A stretch of DNA of 64,000 bases from Candidatus Baltobacteraceae bacterium. Its GTDB lineage: Bacteria; Vulcanimicrobiota; Vulcanimicrobiia; Vulcanimicrobiales; Vulcanimicrobiaceae. Shown piece after piece: positions 1-8,003 of the stretch. The DNA is taken from assembly GCA_035502855.1 (NCBI GenBank), contig DATJTX010000024.1, positions 172,605-236,604 on the forward strand, read 5' to 3'. The stretch's first letter is position 1, and each line of letters begins with the position of its first letter. Under the pieces are notes generated by a model. That model was not told the origin of the DNA, did not search any database, and worked only from the letters and a program-made list of their open reading frames with translations. Made by a program: the position numbers and the translations under genes.

Positions 1-50
1 GCCGATTCTTCGCGCAAGGCAGCTGCAAACGCATCCCACGAATCGCTCAC
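1..50 (-). CDS. Start of a flagellar-operon gene (FlgN-like?), cut by the window edge
   Basis: Only the first 16 codons are visible. A GTG at 50-48 overlaps the flgJ stop (GTGA), and the frame reads MSDSWDAFAAALREES before running off the window. Position after flgJ and the acidic, helical start would suit a FlgN-type chaperone for hook-associated proteins, but the visible part is too short to identify. The tight overlap implies translational coupling with flgJ. Confidence 0.45.
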   Translation of the reverse strand, partial: MSDSWDAFAAALREES

Positions 51-412
51 GGTCCGATCCTCCCATCGACCTGTACGGCAGCTTCCTGACTCGCATCGCT
101 CAGAACCTGATTGCGCAGTTGGCTTTCGAGCTGCTGGGCGAGGCCGAACGAACCATCTTTCGCGATCGCTTGTGCCCGCTCGTCGTTGAGCATGCTCTGC
201 CACGTCGACTCCGACGCTGACTGCTGGCCGAAGATCGTTTGCTGAGGCACGGTGTCTTGCATCGCGTTCATCAGCATCTCGAGAAAGACGCCTTCGAATT
301 GTGTCGCTGCGTCGTGCAGCTTAGCCAAGGCGGCTTTCTGCACCGGCGTAAGGTTCTGCGCGCTCTGCGCCTGCGCGGGATTGCTGCTCGTCGGATCGAT
401 CGGCGACGCCAC
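47..412 (-). CDS. flgJ: FlgJ-like rod-binding protein (no muramidase domain)
   Basis: A 121-residue protein matching the N-terminal rod-binding half of FlgJ. The core helix region AATQFEGVFLEMLMNAM (about residues 31-47) is typical of that domain, which caps or scaffolds the growing flagellar rod in the periplasm. The C-terminal peptidoglycan hydrolase found in enterobacterial FlgJ is absent, so wall digestion must be done by another enzyme. The start is the GTG at 412, which overlaps the flgI stop (TAGTG) and has GGAG 8 nt upstream. A longer frame exists upstream but lies wholly inside flgI. Last complete flagellar gene of this operon in the window. Confidence 0.85.
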   Translation of the reverse strand: MASPIDPTSSNPAQAQSAQNLTPVQKAALAKLHDAATQFEGVFLEMLMNAMQDTVPQQTIFGQQSASESTWQSMLNDERAQAIAKDGSFGLAQQLESQLRNQVLSDASQEAAVQVDGRIGP

Positions 413-1536
413 TAGAGGATCTCCAGATCGGCTTGCAGCGAGCCCGAGGCGCGCAATGCTTGCACGATGGCGATCAGATCGCGGGGCGAGACGCCGAGCA
501 CGTTGAGTGCGCGCACGACCGACGAAAGCGTGGCCGCTCCGGCAATGAACGTCAACTGATGACCCTTCTCCGAGGCCGCGACCGTCGTATTGCGCTGCAC
601 CGCGGTTTGGCCGTTGGAGAACGCGTTCGGCTGTACCACCTGGTTCTGCGTCGTAATCGTAATCGTGAGGTCGCCGTGGGCGATCGCGCACGGCGCAAGA
701 CGGATGTCGCCGCCGAAGACGATCGTACCGGTACGCTCGTTCATCACGACCTTCGCCAATTCGTCTTGTTCGAAACTCAAATCCGAGGCGTCGGCGAGAA
801 ACTGCACGGGATTGTTGGCGTACTGCGGAGGCAGGTTGACGTGCACGGTTTCCGCGTCTTGAGCCTGAGCGGTGCGCGCACCGAACCGCGCGTTGAGCAG
901 CGCGGCCAGATTGGCCGCGGTCCGGAAGTCGGGCGTCGTCAGCACGTAGTTGAAACCGTTGGGAGAGTTTTCGATCGGCGTGACCATGTCGCGCGCAATC
1001 ACCGCACCGTTCGGAATGCGGCCCGCGCCGGTGTAGTTTTTGTTGACGGTCGATCCGCCGAAGCCGGCGACGAAACCGCCGACCGAAACCGGTCCTTGCG
1101 CCGTCGCGTAGACGAGGTTGTTGGCCGCTCGCAGCTCGGTGAGCACGAGCGTCCCGCCCTGAAGGCTGGTCGCATCGCCCATCGCGGAAACGTCGACGTC
1201 GACGTTATCGCCGGAGTGGGCAAAGGGCGGCAGCGTCGCGGTGACGATGACCGCCGCGACGTCGCGCGTGCGCACCTCTTGCTGCGAGACGGTGAGCCCG
1301 AAGGATTGCAGGATGTTCTGAATCGTCTGGCTGGTGAAGATGACCGAGGTCGAATCGCCGGTCCCCTGCAGACCGACAACGACGCCGTAGCCGACGAGTT
1401 GGTTGCCGGTCACGCCCTGCACGTGCGCGATGTCCTTGACCAAAACAGCCTCCCCGAAGGGGTCGGCCCACGCGCATGAGCCCGCGCAGAGCAGCGCGAG
1501 CACGAACGCGGTGAGGGTTCGGCCTAGAAGAGCCAA
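412..1536 (-). CDS. flgI: Flagellar P-ring protein FlgI
   Basis: A 374-residue protein, normal FlgI length. A signal peptide of about 24 residues ends ...SCAWA before DPFGEA. The family landmarks follow: VKDIAHVQGVTGNQLVGYG, GLQGTGDS, VTATLPPFAHSGDNVDVDVS, and the C-terminal NVLGVSPRDLIAIVQALRASGSL. FlgI polymerises in the peptidoglycan layer around the rod and, with FlgH, forms the LP-ring bushing of diderm flagella. The start is a TTG at 1536, preceded by a GAGGA-type site 8 nt upstream, overlapping the end of flgH by 13 nt. Confidence 0.95.
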   Translation of the reverse strand: MALLGRTLTAFVLALLCAGSCAWADPFGEAVLVKDIAHVQGVTGNQLVGYGVVVGLQGTGDSTSVIFTSQTIQNILQSFGLTVSQQEVRTRDVAAVIVTATLPPFAHSGDNVDVDVSAMGDATSLQGGTLVLTELRAANNLVYATAQGPVSVGGFVAGFGGSTVNKNYTGAGRIPNGAVIARDMVTPIENSPNGFNYVLTTPDFRTAANLAALLNARFGARTAQAQDAETVHVNLPPQYANNPVQFLADASDLSFEQDELAKVVMNERTGTIVFGGDIRLAPCAIAHGDLTITITTQNQVVQPNAFSNGQTAVQRNTTVAASEKGHQLTFIAGAATLSSVVRALNVLGVSPRDLIAIVQALRASGSLQADLEIL

Positions 1537-2114
1537 CTCAGTATCCTCGCTAGGAGCCCTTTGTTCTTCTGATCGTTGCCCTTGAACGTCGCCTGGACGT
1601 TGGCCACGTGCGAAGCCAGCACGGTGTCGGTGTTGTCGATGTCCTCGGGTCGAATCGTTCCGGTGATATGCAGCGTCTGGGCCTGTCCGTTGACGGTCAT
1701 CGACTGGTCACCGGTAATCTGCAACGCACCGCTCGGAAAGACGTTGGTTACCGTTGCCATCATCGTCGCGGTAAAGGCGTTCGATCCGGTCGCGGTCTGC
1801 GCCGTCGTGGTCGTCGATTGCCCCGCGACCGAGTTGTTCAACCGCACCAGCGGCAGGTTGAAGAGGCCGCTTCCGTTTCCGCCGGACATCGAGGCCGCCT
1901 TGCTGCTCGAGTAATCGTTCACTTCGGAGTTGGTGTTGGCGATGTCGAATTGCACGTAGACCAAATCGCCGATCTGCGCCGCGCGATGGTCGGCCATCAG
2001 GCGCAGCGGATGTCCCGGTCCGACCGCCGGCGGGGCAGCCTGATAGAGAGTATCGGCGGCCGCAACGGCGGGAGCAAGCGCGAGCAGCGCGATGATTGCC
2101 AGCGTGGTGCGCAT
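1524..2114 (-). CDS. flgH: Flagellar L-ring protein FlgH (no lipobox)
   Basis: A 196-residue FlgH family protein. Recognisable parts are GDLVYVQFDIANTNSE near residue 48, VTNVFPSGALQITGDQ and the C-terminal GTIRPEDIDNTDTVLASHVA. It forms the outer-membrane ring of the basal body. The start is the ATG at 2114, sharing its A with the flgA stop (TGATG) and preceded by GGGAGA. FlgH is normally a lipoprotein, but this protein has an ordinary signal peptide ending AVAAA and no cysteine anywhere, so lipid anchoring as in enterobacteria is not possible here. Confidence 0.92.
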   Translation of the reverse strand: MRTTLAIIALLALAPAVAAADTLYQAAPPAVGPGHPLRLMADHRAAQIGDLVYVQFDIANTNSEVNDYSSSKAASMSGGNGSGLFNLPLVRLNNSVAGQSTTTTAQTATGSNAFTATMMATVTNVFPSGALQITGDQSMTVNGQAQTLHITGTIRPEDIDNTDTVLASHVANVQATFKGNDQKNKGLLARILSWLF

Positions 2115-2833
2115 CACAGTGTCTCTCCCGACAGGTTCAGTTCGACGCGATCGGGGCCGACGACGGTTCCCGTCAGCGTCGTATTCGTCTGCGGATTGTA
2201 GACCGAGACGTGTTCGCCCAGACCGCCGCTGCTCCGCGCGACGACGTCGGCCACGACCGCCACGCCGTTGTCGTCTACGATCAGCGTCACCGTGTTGCCG
2301 GCCTTGACGATTTGGTTGATCGTCGTGCTTTCGATCGTAATCGGCGAGCCTGCACGCACTGCGGCGATCAACCGGCGCCCGACCAGCACCACCGCGCCGT
2401 TCGTCCACTGCCCGCTGTATATGACGCGCGCCATGCGCAGATCCGAGGCCGTAAGCACCGCTCCGGGCAGCAGATCGTGGGTCGCTACGGCGGTCTGCAC
2501 GTAACGCACGACCTTGTATCCGACGAAAATCTGGCGCAGGAACCTACCGTCGAGATCGACCTGAATCGGCACGTTCACGTACGAGGGCGTGACGATCGCG
2601 CTCTGGACGAGCAGCCTCACGCGGCCGGCCCCGACCGTTTGATCGGGAATCTGATACGCCTGCACGAGTTTTGCGTCGCCGCTCAGATGGACGGCTTTGA
2701 TCGCGGGCGCGGCAAGTTCTTCGAAACGCCGCCCCGGCACGACTTGCGTGAGCGTTTGGGCGCGCAGTGCCGCCGGCACGCATGCAAAGCACGCGAGTCC
2801 GAGAAGCACGGCGGCGACAAACGATCGCATCAT
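2114..2833 (-). CDS. flgA: FlgA, P-ring assembly chaperone
   Basis: A 239-residue secreted protein with a signal peptide of about 26 residues and a C-terminal SAF-type domain (from about residue 115: VATHDLLPGAVLTASDLRMA, then GRRLIAAVRAGSPIT). This matches FlgA, the periplasmic chaperone for P-ring assembly. Its gene lies directly before flgH and flgI, the proteins it helps assemble. The start at 2833 is 5 nt after the flgG stop; a second ATG follows immediately, so the exact initiator is uncertain by one codon. Confidence 0.9.
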   Translation of the reverse strand: MMRSFVAAVLLGLACFACVPAALRAQTLTQVVPGRRFEELAAPAIKAVHLSGDAKLVQAYQIPDQTVGAGRVRLLVQSAIVTPSYVNVPIQVDLDGRFLRQIFVGYKVVRYVQTAVATHDLLPGAVLTASDLRMARVIYSGQWTNGAVVLVGRRLIAAVRAGSPITIESTTINQIVKAGNTVTLIVDDNGVAVVADVVARSSGGLGEHVSVYNPQTNTTLTGTVVGPDRVELNLSGETL

Positions 2834-2838
2834 CGATC

Positions 2839-3630
2839 CTACTGGAACGGCGAGAGCTGAACGGCGGTCGAGAGCATGTCGTCCGCGGCCCCGATCGCTT
2901 TCGAGTTCGCCTCGTAGGCACGCTGCGCGACGATCATGTTGACGATCTCGTTGACGACCTGCACGTTGGAGCTTTCGAGATAGCCGTCTTGCAGCGTCCC
3001 GGCGCCGTTGAGGCCCGGAGTCGTCACGATCGGCGGTCCACTCGCGGCTGTCTCGGTGTAGAGATTGTTGCCCGTCGGCGAGAGGCCCGCATTATTGACG
3101 AATCGCGCGAGCTGCAACTGTCCGAGCGTCTGCGGCTGCACCGCGCCGGGCACCTGCGCCGAGACCGTGCCGTCGGAACCGATCGAGACCGAGACCGCGT
3201 TCTGCGGAATCGTGATCTGCGGCTGCACGAAGTAGCCGTCGGCGGTGACGATCGAACCGTTGGCGTCCTCTTTGAACGAACCGTCGCGCGTATACGCGGT
3301 CGTCCCGTCGGGCATCGTCACCTGAAAGAAACCGTCGCCTTCGATCGCGACGTCGAGGTTGTTGCTCGTCTGCACCAGCGACCCTTGGGTGAAAACTTTC
3401 TCCGAATCCGAAACTTGCGTGCCCAAACCAACCTGCTGACCGACCGGAACGATCGACGCGCCGATCGGATTTCCGGGCGCCTGGATCTGCTGATAGACCA
3501 GGTCCTGAAACCGCGCCTGATTGCCCTTGAACCCCGTCGTGTTGACGTTCGAGAGGTTGTTGGAAATCGTGTCCATGTTGTACTGCTGGGCGATCATGCC
3601 GCTGGCTGCAGTGTAGAGCGATCGCATCAT
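2839..3630 (-). CDS. flgG: Flagellar distal rod protein FlgG
   Basis: A 263-residue rod protein. The N-terminal rod signature MMRSLYTAASGMIAQQ with NNLSNVNTTGFKG, the internal GDGFFQV and YTRDGSF motifs, and the C-terminal heptad region (VNEIVNMIVAQRAYEANSK) are all present and of FlgG length. It forms the distal rod that spans the periplasm. It follows flgF by 16 nt and precedes flgA. Two consecutive ATGs open the frame. Confidence 0.95.
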   Translation of the reverse strand: MMRSLYTAASGMIAQQYNMDTISNNLSNVNTTGFKGNQARFQDLVYQQIQAPGNPIGASIVPVGQQVGLGTQVSDSEKVFTQGSLVQTSNNLDVAIEGDGFFQVTMPDGTTAYTRDGSFKEDANGSIVTADGYFVQPQITIPQNAVSVSIGSDGTVSAQVPGAVQPQTLGQLQLARFVNNAGLSPTGNNLYTETAASGPPIVTTPGLNGAGTLQDGYLESSNVQVVNEIVNMIVAQRAYEANSKAIGAADDMLSTAVQLSPFQ

Positions 3631-3646
3631 CTCGGTTCACTAGCTC

Positions 3647-4444
3647 CTAGCTGGTCTTGGCGACTTGCGAGATCGCCGTATTGGTAGCGTCGTCTTGGGT
3701 CTTGATCGATTTTTCGTTCGCATCGAACCAGCGCTCGGCCGTGATCAAGTCGACCATCGAGCGCACCACGTTGGCGTTGCTGGCTTCGAGCGCTCCCTGC
3801 TGCACGCTCGCGGTGGTCGTCGGCGACGGGCCGGCGTTGCCGCTGGGCACGTAGTTGTTCGCCCCTTCAGGGCGCAGGTTGAGCAGGCTGTTGAACTGCG
3901 TCAACTGGATCTGCGCGACGACCTGTCCGTTCTGAAAGACGGTGCCGTCCTTGCCGATCGTGACCGCGCCCTGGTTTTGTAACTGGATCTGCGTTCCTTG
4001 CGTACTCAGCACGGTGTTGCCGTCGCGGGTGCGCAAAATGCCCTGCCCGTCTTCGGCGAACTCGCCGTCGCGGGTATAACGCACGCCGTTCGGCGTTTGA
4101 ATGGTGAAAAACGCGTTCGCGTTTCCGGTGATCGCGAGGTCGAGCGGATTGCCCGTCTGCCGGATCGGCCCTTGTTCGAAGCTCGTCGGCGTGTCGTAGA
4201 CTTGCGAGCCGGTTCCGAGCAGGCCAACCGCTTGCGCGACCGGCACGCCCGAGAGCGCTCCGGTCGCCGTCTTGCCGGGATCGGTTTGAATCCGGTAGAT
4301 GTCGAGCGTCGGCGCGGACTGAACTTGGAGCAGCGTCTGCTTGAAGCCGCTCGTGTTCACGTTGGCGAGGTTGTTCGCCACGTTGTCGACCATGCTCTCC
4401 GCTACGAGCGCGCCGCTCGCAGACGTGTACAGGCCACGGACCAA
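3647..4444 (-). CDS. flgF: FlgF-type proximal rod protein
   Basis: A 265-residue FlgF/FlgG family rod protein: LVRGLYTSASGALVAE, NNLANVNTSGFKQ, YTRDGEFAEDG, and the C-terminal VVRSMVDLITAERWFDANEKSIK. As the paralogue directly upstream of flgG it is most likely FlgF. The start is the TTG at 4444: GGAGG lies 9 nt upstream, and family homology begins exactly there. The open frame continues to 4531, but that extension lies in the folded leader RNA and is not rod-like. It is the first gene after the fliE-flgF gap, so it probably has its own promoter. Confidence 0.88.
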   Translation of the reverse strand: MVRGLYTSASGALVAESMVDNVANNLANVNTSGFKQTLLQVQSAPTLDIYRIQTDPGKTATGALSGVPVAQAVGLLGTGSQVYDTPTSFEQGPIRQTGNPLDLAITGNANAFFTIQTPNGVRYTRDGEFAEDGQGILRTRDGNTVLSTQGTQIQLQNQGAVTIGKDGTVFQNGQVVAQIQLTQFNSLLNLRPEGANNYVPSGNAGPSPTTTASVQQGALEASNANVVRSMVDLITAERWFDANEKSIKTQDDATNTAISQVAKTS

Positions 4445-4541
4445 AAGAAAAAACCTCCGCACGAACGGCCTGCCGGAATCCCGGCTTGTGGCAAAATCCT
4501 CAATCAGTCGGATTTGCCGGCGGCCTTCCACCCTTCGTGCG
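4445..4541 (-). promoter_or_regulatory. Structured 5' leader of flgF (candidate riboswitch or other RNA switch)
   Basis: On the minus strand an exact 8-bp helix (4541-4534 with 4465-4458) closes a junction containing two hairpins. The first is GGCAAATCC/GGATTTTGCC (4518-4510 with 4499-4490, one bulged A). The second is GCCGG-gatt-CCGGC (4485-4481 with 4476-4472). A GGCC/GGCC pair lies at the inner base. The 3' strand of the closing helix abuts the flgF Shine-Dalgarno (4458-4454), so folding could control translation. A -10-like GATAAT sits upstream at 4572-4567 without a convincing -35. I could not match it to a known riboswitch class. Confidence 0.5.
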
Positions 4542-4611
4542 AGGTAGTCCAGACCGCAAGTCCCGGATTATCCACCGGTACTCAGTCAGGTATTCGGTTG
4601 AACGAGGAGGG

Positions 4612-4792
4612 AATTTTAGGGCGGCGTGCCCTTGGGGTGCCTCTGACAGAAGGCTCGAAGTTTTGCGCCATTCGCAGGATGCGAACTTCCTTTGGGCGTG
4701 GCGCAAAACTCGCGCAGCAGGAGCGGCACAGGACGTGCCGCGAGGAGCGTCTTCGGGAAGAGGCGCCCCAAGGGCAGGCTGCGCTAAAATTG
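4612..4792. repeat. Long imperfect inverted repeat (MITE/BIME-like palindromic element)
   Basis: Two arms of about 32 bp, 4612-4643 and 4761-4792, are inverted copies sharing AATTTTAG and TGCCCTTGGGG. Between them are nested palindromes: a perfect 12-bp pair (4659-4670 and 4699-4710) enclosing TTCGCA/TGCGAA (4671-4685), and GCGGCAC-n5-GTGCCGC (4723-4741). The right arm includes the last codons and stop of fliE. The rest of the fliE-flgF gap holds no gene. The organisation suggests a dispersed palindromic element, and its transcript may fold as a terminator or attenuator within the operon. Confidence 0.55.
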
Positions 4793-5137
4793 CATCTGAG
4801 AGATTTCGGTATACGCTTGGAGTATTTTGTTGCGGACGGAGAGGGCCATCTGCATCGAGAGGCCCGCCTCTTCGACCGCTTTGACCGTCCCCTCGAGATC
4901 GTTGCTCTTGCCGGTCGCGAGGTCTTCCGACTTCTGCTGAGCGGTGAGCATCTGATCGTTGACGTGGGTGAGCATTCCGGCTAGCGTGTCTTTGAACGAA
5001 ACGCCGCCTGCGCCGGCGATGCTTCCGTCGTCCGGCAGCGGTTCGGACTGTGGCGCCGTTTGGGGGGCGATGTCCGGAACGAACGTCCCGGGGACGACCT
5101 TGCTCATCGCATCGCCGTAGCCATTGATATCCATCAT
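4784..5137 (-). CDS. fliE: Flagellar hook-basal body protein FliE
   Basis: A 117-residue protein of normal FliE size. The conserved C-terminal half is clear: SFKDTLAGMLTHVNDQ near residue 47 and VKAVEEAGLSMQMALSVRNKILQAYTEISQMQF at the end, split here as the VEEAGLSMQMALSVRNK helix and the AYTEI tail. FliE joins the MS ring to the proximal rod. It follows flgC by 18 nt, as in the standard flgB-flgC-fliE order. Its last codons lie in one arm of the palindromic element. Confidence 0.92.
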   Translation of the reverse strand: MMDINGYGDAMSKVVPGTFVPDIAPQTAPQSEPLPDDGSIAGAGGVSFKDTLAGMLTHVNDQMLTAQQKSEDLATGKSNDLEGTVKAVEEAGLSMQMALSVRNKILQAYTEISQMQF

Positions 5138-5155
5138 CGTGTTATTCCCGCGCGG

Positions 5156-5656
5156 TTAGCTCTTGAGCAGGGAGAGGTCGGCTGCACCCATGTTTTGCGA
5201 AGCGGTGATCGCCGCCACGTTGGCCTGGTAGGCACGTGAAGCCGCCATGAGATCGACCATCTCTTTGACGATCTCGACGTTCGGATAGTGCACGTAGCCG
5301 CGGGCGTCGGCTTCGGGATTCCCGGGATCGAAGACCAGCCGGTCCGGGCTCGGATCCGTGGTGATGCCCACGACCTGGACGCCCTCGACGCTGGCCGGCT
5401 GTGAAGAACTCGGATCGAAGGGATCGGGCGGGGCAAACGGATCGGCGGAGTCGTCCGAATCGGACGCGCCAACCTGGTCCGAGCCCGACGGCGAGGCCGG
5501 TTTCTGCGCGAAAATCACCAGCTGACGCTTGAACGCGCCGCCCTGCGGCGTGCGCGTGGTATTGGCGTTGGCGATATTGTTCGCGATGACGTCCATCGCC
5601 AATCGCTCGGCCGAGAGGCCGGACGCGCTGATCTCGACTGCGTCGTAATAACCCAT
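5156..5656 (-). CDS. flgC: Flagellar proximal rod protein FlgC
   Basis: A 166-residue FlgC. The N-terminal DAVEISASGLSAERLAMDVI with NNIANANTT and the C-terminal EMVDLMAASRAYQANVAAI are diagnostic. The start is the ATG at 5656, one nucleotide after the flgB stop; the open frame extends further but only as a shadow of flgB. The middle segment (about residues 60-85) is an unusually acidic, Pro/Ser-rich stretch (DSDDSADPFAPPDPFDPSSS), probably a surface loop. Confidence 0.94.
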   Translation of the reverse strand: MGYYDAVEISASGLSAERLAMDVIANNIANANTTRTPQGGAFKRQLVIFAQKPASPSGSDQVGASDSDDSADPFAPPDPFDPSSSQPASVEGVQVVGITTDPSPDRLVFDPGNPEADARGYVHYPNVEIVKEMVDLMAASRAYQANVAAITASQNMGAADLSLLKS

Positions 5657-5657
5657 G

Positions 5658-6095
5658 CTACGTTGGTTGCTCCGTGATCGCTTCGCGAAGGAACTTATAC
5701 TGCTCTTGCAAGAGCTGCGACATCGTCTCTTGGTAGCTCGTGTTCTCGGAGAGCTGCGCCATCTGCTGATCGATGTCGACGTTCGATCCGTCGACCCGCA
5801 TTTGCGTGGTGGTATCGACCTGCGGCTGCGGATCGTACGGAACCGGCGCGCTCGCGTCGCCGATTGCAAACTGGCGAGAGTCATCGGTTTCCATCGGCAG
5901 CTGGTCGGGGTCCGGCGGCGTTCCGAGGCTGGCTTGGAGCGCGCTCTGAAAATCCACGTACGAGCTGCGAAATTCCGGCGTGTTGACGTTGGCGATGTTG
6001 TTCGCGATTTGGTCGTGCTCGAGCTTCGCGCCCTTGACCGCCTCGCCGAGCAGCGTGGTGGCCTCCCCAAGCGGAAGCATGCTGAAATCAGCCAT
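5658..6095 (-). CDS. flgB: Flagellar proximal rod protein FlgB
   Basis: A 145-residue FlgB. It has the rod signature NNIANVNTPEFRSSYVDFQ (about residues 32-50) and the C-terminal VDIDQQMAQLSENTSYQE typical of the family. FlgB is the first subunit of the proximal rod. It heads the visible flagellar genes, 20 nt downstream of an ABC exporter gene with which it may be co-transcribed; no separate promoter is obvious in that short gap. Confidence 0.94.
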   Translation of the reverse strand: MADFSMLPLGEATTLLGEAVKGAKLEHDQIANNIANVNTPEFRSSYVDFQSALQASLGTPPDPDQLPMETDDSRQFAIGDASAPVPYDPQPQVDTTTQMRVDGSNVDIDQQMAQLSENTSYQETMSQLLQEQYKFLREAITEQPT

Positions 6096-6115
6096 CCTAG
6101 ACTCTATCGACCCAA

Positions 6116-7903
6116 TTACGCCGTGAATTGAGCGGCATGCAGACGTGCGTAGGCGCCGCCGCGGGCGATCAGCATGTCGTGCGAGCCGGCTTCCAGCACC
6201 CGTCCGCCTTCGATATAAAGGATCGTCGACGCGCGGCGGATCGTCGAGAGACGATGAGCGATGATCACGGTCGTCCGTCCGGGCAAGAGCCGATCGAGCG
6301 CCGCTTCGATCAGCGCTTCCGAATGGCGGTCGAGCGCGCTGGTCGCTTCGTCCAAGATGAGGATGCGCGGATCGCGTACGATCGCCCGCGCGATGGCGAT
6401 GCGCTGGCGCTCACCACCGGAAAGGCGGACACCGCGCTCTCCGACCTCGGTTGCGTAGCCCTGCGGCAAGCTTTGCACGAATTCGTCCGCGTTGGCCTCG
6501 ATCGCCGCGCGGCGCACGTCGTCGTCGTTTGCATCGGGCTTGCCGTAACGGATATTGTCGGCGATCGACGCGCGGAAGAGCTGGGGATCCTGCGGCACGA
6601 TCGCGATCTGCGAGCGCAGATCGGCCAGACGAACCGACGCGATGTCGACTCCGTCGACCAGCACGCGGCCCCGCTGCGGGCGGTAAAACCGCGGGATCAT
6701 GTTGATCAGCGTCGTTTTGCCCGCGCCCGACGGTCCCACCACCGCGACGATCTCGCCGGCTTCGATCGCGGCGGTGACGTCGGCGAGCGCCTGCGATTCG
6801 TCCGTCCCGTACCAAAACCACACATGATCGAATTCGATTCGCCCGGCGACACGCGGCATCGGGGCCGCGGCAACGGCTTCCTCTTCCTGCGGCAGGTCGA
6901 GCAATTCGTACGCGCGGCTGGTCGAGACGAGCGCTTTGCTCAGATCGCCCACGAACGCGGCCATCCGATTCATCGGGTTGACGAGGTTGACGACGAGCAG
7001 CCAGTAGTTGAAGAGCAGGCCGCTGTTGAGGTGCCCGACCAGCACCTCGCGCACGGAGAGCCAAATGATCGCGATCACGCCGCACGAGAGAATCGAAGAG
7101 ATCACGACCGGCTGCATGTACACGAACTGATTGAGCTTCATGAATGCGCCGAAGTAGTCTTCGGTGCGATGATGGAAGCGCTTGGATTCGAAGTCCTCGC
7201 GCGAAAATGCCTTGACGATTCGCTGGGCCTGCAACACTTCGGTCAACGTCGAGGACATATCGGCGATGCGCATCTGGGAGCGCTGCATGCTCGCCGAGAT
7301 GAGTTTTTGGAAGCGCGAGACGGCGAGCGACATCAGCGGTGCGACCACGATCAGCACCAGGGTCAGCAGCCAATCGATCACGATCATCGCGATCAGCGAA
7401 CTCGTGAACGTGAGCAGCGCGTTGATCAGCTGGGGGAGCGAAACGCTGACCGCGTCGCTCATCACCTGCAGGTCGCTGTTGAAACGAGCGAGCAGCTCGC
7501 CCGGCCGCCAGCGATCGAAGCTCTCGAGCGGCAGGCGTAGGAGCCGGTCGTAGAGTTCGCGGCGGAGCGTGGCGAGAAAGCGCTGCCCGCACCACGTGGT
7601 GATGTAGTTCGTCCCGTACGTCGCGAAGTTCGAAAGCACGAGTGAGACGTAGGTTGCCCCGAGCGCCAGATAGAGCGCAACGAGATCGGGTTTGACGTGG
7701 CTCTGCGGCGAGGTTGCCGGTACGACGACCCGATTGATGATCACACCCAGCGCCCACGGCCCGACGAGGACGAGTAGGCTGTTGACCGCGCCGAGCCCGA
7801 TCGCCAGCAGCAAACGGGGATAATAGGGACGCCCTTCGCGCGCCAGCCGCGCGACCGTGGAACCCTGCGTCGTGGAGGAGCCCGGCATCGTAGAACCCAG
7901 CAT
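6116..7903 (-). CDS. ABC exporter, fused membrane and ATPase domains
   Basis: A 595-residue half-transporter of the MsbA/LmrA/MDR type that should act as a homodimer in the inner membrane. Six transmembrane helices occupy roughly residues 25-310. The ATPase has Walker A GPSGAGKTT (about 390), signature LSGGE (about 494), Walker B ILILDEATSALD and H-loop IIAHRLS. The start is taken as the ATG at 7903, with GGGGG 5 nt upstream; the frame stays open to 8005 but would then collide with the divergent gene start. The substrate cannot be inferred. Its position before flgB is probably incidental. Confidence 0.9.
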   Translation of the reverse strand: MLGSTMPGSSTTQGSTVARLAREGRPYYPRLLLAIGLGAVNSLLVLVGPWALGVIINRVVVPATSPQSHVKPDLVALYLALGATYVSLVLSNFATYGTNYITTWCGQRFLATLRRELYDRLLRLPLESFDRWRPGELLARFNSDLQVMSDAVSVSLPQLINALLTFTSSLIAMIVIDWLLTLVLIVVAPLMSLAVSRFQKLISASMQRSQMRIADMSSTLTEVLQAQRIVKAFSREDFESKRFHHRTEDYFGAFMKLNQFVYMQPVVISSILSCGVIAIIWLSVREVLVGHLNSGLLFNYWLLVVNLVNPMNRMAAFVGDLSKALVSTSRAYELLDLPQEEEAVAAAPMPRVAGRIEFDHVWFWYGTDESQALADVTAAIEAGEIVAVVGPSGAGKTTLINMIPRFYRPQRGRVLVDGVDIASVRLADLRSQIAIVPQDPQLFRASIADNIRYGKPDANDDDVRRAAIEANADEFVQSLPQGYATEVGERGVRLSGGERQRIAIARAIVRDPRILILDEATSALDRHSEALIEAALDRLLPGRTTVIIAHRLSTIRRASTILYIEGGRVLEAGSHDMLIARGGAYARLHAAQFTA

Positions 7904-8003
7904 ACTTGCCCCCGCGCTTTGCGGAGCGCCGCCGGTGAAACCTGCCCCTATACCCGGCAGTAGAGTTGAGTGTAGTGTAGGATTGGAGCGAGATACGAGC
8001 ATC

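Noticed and set aside
433..1479. 348-codon open frame opposite flgI
   Set aside because: It is a shadow of flgI: Arg/Asp/Gly-rich with no family resemblance and no ribosome site, as expected opposite a GC-rich gene.
4445..4541. c-di-GMP-I (GEMM) riboswitch call for the flgF leader
   Set aside because: GGCAAA and CACAAGCC segments look similar, but the second hairpin has only a 4-nt loop and the conserved receptor parts are missing.
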